The notes below the pieces were generated by a model. It had not been told where the DNA came from, ran no database searches, and was given only the letters and a program-made list of their open reading frames with translations. From assembly GCA_021613535.1 (NCBI GenBank), contig CP075495.1, positions 3,286,001-3,350,000 on the forward strand: a stretch of 64,000 nucleotides of DNA, read 5' to 3'. The stretch comes from Adineta vaga. Lineage: Eukaryota > Rotifera. This document shows, in pieces, positions 60,648-64,000 of this stretch; positions within the stretch are counted from its first letter, which is position 1, and each line of letters starts with the position of its first letter. The position numbers and the translations under genes are program-made.

Positions 60648-62039
60648 CTAAAAACTTTGAATATTAATAAATATGAAGATCCTTAGAGAAACGATTTTAT
60701 TCTCTTGAGAACTGCCACTAGCAGAACATTTTTCTCTACTCGTTGTTATTCAATTAACCAGATGATAGTTTATTTATTTCATGCAATCGAATCTTTCTGT
60801 ATGGTTTTTCCAGAAATTTTCTTTGACAGTTTCAAGGTTATTTTTAGCATTTCTTATTAATTTCTTTTCTTTAATATTTTAAATAAAAGATGAGATGAAA
60901 AACATACACATATAACGATATATATGTAGTATTTACAGAAGTGAATTTTCCAATGGAAAAATATTAAATTTAAGATTATATGTAATACTTCTTTTTTTCT
61001 TCTTCTTTTGTCGAATAGAAATAAGTATCATTGCATTCGCCTAACTGATTATACATTCAAAGCAGATTGCTGTCTAGATGTTCTGACATTATTTTCCGTT
61101 GAGCCCTCATTTCTTCTTCTTCTTCTTCTTCTTCTTCTTCTTCTTTTTTGTTGTTTCTAGTGCTGTCAACATTTTATATTCTTCTCATCTTAGTTTCTTT
61201 TTTATTTCTCGAAATAGATTCTCTTGAGAGACGAATAAAAGAAGAAAAGAGAAACATGCTTAAAAAGCCCAAGAGAGAATATTCTTATTTAATTCAATAA
61301 TTATTCTATATATTTTCTTTTGTGTTCCTTTTTTGACTTGTCATTTATATGAATTTTCTTTTCTTCTCAAGCATATAAACAGTATATAGCGTTAAAAATA
61401 GATCGAATCTAGCGTCATCCTTCATTGCACGCATATAAATTACATGAATAAAAAAAGAAGCAGAAATTTTTTTGCCTTTAAGTGAGAACAACTGCTAACA
61501 AAAAGAACGTATCTCCATTTTCATTCTGATGCGAACGTAAAGCAGGTGAGAAGAGAACGAGAGAACTGACAAATACGATCGTCCGATGGGGTGCAAGAGG
61601 GCAAAGGAAAAAAAAGAGAAAATCGAGAGAGAAAGAAAGAAAAAAAATAGACATCGTCCAAACGGGGTTAACATTCATTCTGTTCTCTCTTCTTTTTCTT
61701 TTCCCGTCCGTCGAAAGCGTTCACATCACATCCAACTCGACGCGGCATGTTTGCCCATTAGTTATCTCCTTTTTCTTCGACTTCAACGAAAGCAACAGCA
61801 AACGCGGCTAAAATCATCAGAAAAAAAAGAAAACAGAAAGAAGAGAAGTAAGCAACGCATGGAATAGTTATCGAGATTTTTCATCATTCCTGTCAAGACA
61901 GATGTATATCGATCAATATCTTAGTATTTGTCAGAATTAACTAATATAATTAAAATGTTAATCAAAATGATAATAGAGAGAAAAAAAGAGTATTAATATT
62001 ATTTGAATTTCTTTCTTTTTTTTATTTTGTTTTAGTTAA
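60648..62039. other. 1.4 kb between truncated KATNAL2 and the integrase-like gene
   Basis: Should contain KATNAL2 N-terminal exons on the minus strand but I find none. AT-rich in 60650-61080, with a TTC microsatellite at 61110-61146. It is less AT-rich near 61540-61800, with frames of no family resemblance. The integrase-like gene's leader ends at an acceptor-like TTGTTTTAG (62035). Confidence 0.45.
61110..61146. repeat. (TTC)n microsatellite
   Basis: About twelve TTC units in the region where KATNAL2 N-terminal exons would be expected. Confidence 0.85.
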
Positions 62040-63694
62040 ATGATGACTAGCAAACGTGATGTATTTGTGAAAACAATCGCAACACGTCGTAGTGTCTATT
62101 CACAGGATCGTCTTGAACAAATTTTAAGTGAATCAATTCAAGCCAAAGAAAAGGAACCGGGTGATCGAACAGCAAAAGATTATCGTCGTATTAAACGTTT
62201 TGATATTGTTGATGTTCAAGGAAAACAACGGTTAGTGGCTGCACGAACAGATAATGATGATAAAGATATACGATTCTTTGTTTCAATTGAAGAAATGTAT
62301 GATATTATTGATTATACACATAAGAAAATGAATCATGGAGGTCGAGATCGTTTATGGCCTATTTTGTCAAAACAATATGCAAATATTCCACGTGAAGTTA
62401 TTCAAACATATTTAAAAATGTGTGATTATTGTTGTAAAAGACGTAAACGTATCAATACAGATAATACGAATGAAAATGGAAATACTAGTTTACATAATGA
62501 AACAAATCATTTAATGGATACAAGTTTAACAAATATTGTTCATGATATTCCAACATTACAACAGCAGACAAATATTATTAAACATGAACAGCAACAGATA
62601 GGAACACCATCACCACCTATTGTTTTACATAATAATACAAATACTACTCTTCATCAACAACAACCAATTGAAAATATATTCGATGGAGGTATGACGATAA
62701 AGAAAAACAAAAATTCTTCATCATAATACTCATCTGATAGTACCTTTAGCTAAAAAACCTATTTTGTTTCTATGTAAACTAAGAGAAAATTTTCTATTAC
62801 ACAAAATGAGACATCTCCTATCTCTAGTTCATATTACTTCAGGCAAAGAATGATTTCTCATATGACACGTTCTTTTTTTCTAGCAAATACACATGTAATG
62901 AATCGTTTATGTGAATATGATTTAATTGATTTACAAAATGCTCATGATGGTGATCATGGTTTTGTTCTTGTATATCAAGATTATTTAACAAAATTTACTC
63001 AATTACGTCCATTAAAAAGTAAATCACATGCGGAATTAGGTACAACATTAATGGATATTTTCTGCATATTTGGTCCACCACTTGTCTTACAATCTAGTGC
63101 TGATCTTCATATTGAAAATTCTTCAATTCAACAGACCCTTGAAGCTGTTTGGCCCGGTAAATAATTTTATTATCGGAATCAAACATAAATTATCAACATT
63201 TTATTTGTTCTTAACTTATAGGTATTCGTCTTTATCAAGATGATTCATCTCAATGGCGTGAATCAGCAAAACTCCGTAATGAACAAATACGTTCAATGAT
63301 TGCAGCTTGGATGTTTGTTAACAACAATCCACGTTGGTCATATGGATTAAAATTTGTACAATTAACATTAAATTCAAATATTAATAATGAATTAAAACGT
63401 TCACCATATGAAGCATTGTTCAAAATGTTACCAGTTCTAAGACCAGCAACAGTTACTTTATCATCTTCAACGACAGATTCTTCTTTACAACATCAGCAAC
63501 AACAACAACAAGCACAACAACATCATCATCATCATCATCATCATTCACAATTACTTCAACCAAATGCAGCAGTCGTTCCACCTTCATCACATTCCCCATC
63601 GGGTAGTGCCACTGAAGGTGATTTCGTGACACCTAATGTGAATATTCTTCCTTCGACAATATCTTCATCGGATCGAATAAAAGCAGAAATGTAA
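62040..63694 (+). CDS. KRBA2/GIN-type integrase-derived protein, probably domesticated
   Basis: Three exons, 62040-62688, 62884-63156 and 63222-63694, give 464 aa. Relatives are integrase-like proteins (KRBA2, GIN1) derived from transposable elements. Visible: DYRRIKRFD block, H2C2 zinc-binding domain (THKKMNHGGRDR then KMCDYCCKR), a Gln/Asn/Thr-rich insert, then an integrase core with CEYDLIDLQ, VYQDYLTKFTQLRPL, FGPPLVLQS, AVWPG and KRSPYEALF. The first Asp is kept, but the usual QSDNG block reads QSSAD at 63093-63104, and the region expected to hold the catalytic Glu is altered, so strand-transfer activity is unlikely. The C-terminus adds Gln/His runs. Two introns, no terminal repeats and no other element genes argue for a host gene. 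The start is the first of two adjacent Met codons. Confidence 0.82.
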
Positions 63695-64000
63695 AATCTC
63701 TTTGTACAAAAATCAAAGAAAAAATTCTCTCTCTTTCTCTTTTTGTTGATGTTGTTTTTCTTTGTTGTTATTTTCTTTTTTTTTCTTGTTTTGTTTACTT
63801 ACTTTCTGTCTGTCTCAAAGAGTCTCTCTGTCAAACTTGATATGAAGAATGATGATGAGAAATTAAACAACAAAAAAACCTCCCCAAAAAAGCCAAGAAT
63901 TCCTCCTTCTTTTTATCCATTCAAAAAAAACCTGTTTTGTTCTTCCATATGAAATTTTTTTTTCTCTCTTTATATATTTTTTTTCCTTCAAACTGAAAAA
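63695..64000. other. 3' flank of the integrase-like gene
   Basis: T-rich and A-rich 3' UTR-like sequence to the window edge. No further gene visible. Confidence 0.4.

Overview
The window looks like nuclear DNA of a small, compact animal genome, most likely a bdelloid rotifer (inference). Seen directly: strongly AT-rich sequence, introns mostly 45-75 nt with GTAAGT/YAG ends, intergenic gaps of 0.1-2.6 kb, and ordinary metazoan single-copy genes. I see no bacterial operons, rRNA, tRNA, CRISPR array or intact transposon. Exon models were built by hand from splice signals, reading phase and remembered protein families. Unless noted, every junction keeps the frame.

Layout, left to right. 1-1614 (-): C2H2 zinc-finger gene running off the left edge. 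2682-3453 (-): eIF3j. 4319-6078 (+): secreted protein made of two six-cysteine modules and four copies of an exon-sized hydrophobic repeat. 6555-11045 (+): FACT subunit SPT16, with two splice or frame anomalies. 13453-20600 (-): a 2316-aa single-pass membrane protein of eight SUEL-lectin/CUB pairs plus one fibronectin type II domain. 21488-26669 (-): SF3B1. 27158-31348 (+): HMGB/Dsp1 with two candidate first exons and two candidate C-termini. 31929-33413 (+): PAAF1. 34017-34613 (-): orphan 198-aa ORF. 37237-41387 (+): ARHGAP39/Vilse. 43356-44876 (-): G-alpha-o/i. 46211-47918 (+): KIAA0930 family.

From 49115 to 59276 (+) three genes follow closely: a PRMT2/6-like arginine methyltransferase, a MAP3K4-like protein whose kinase motifs are degraded, and a helical protein possibly related to CCDC142. 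The gaps are 91 and 204 bp, and YAG acceptor-like sites lie just before the start codons. This is compatible with spliced-leader trans-splicing, which is known in rotifers. 59440-60647 (-) is a KATNAL2 AAA-ATPase lacking its N-terminal half. 62040-63694 (+) is an intact KRBA2/GIN-type integrase gene whose catalytic residues look eroded, so probably a domesticated protein.

Most genes are unrelated housekeeping genes (translation, chromatin, splicing, proteasome assembly, Rho and G-protein signalling) and do not form a pathway. The most unusual items are the SUEL-CUB receptor, the tandem-exon secreted protein, the degenerate MAP3K4 kinase with an 8-nt microexon, the truncated katanin and the integrase-derived gene.
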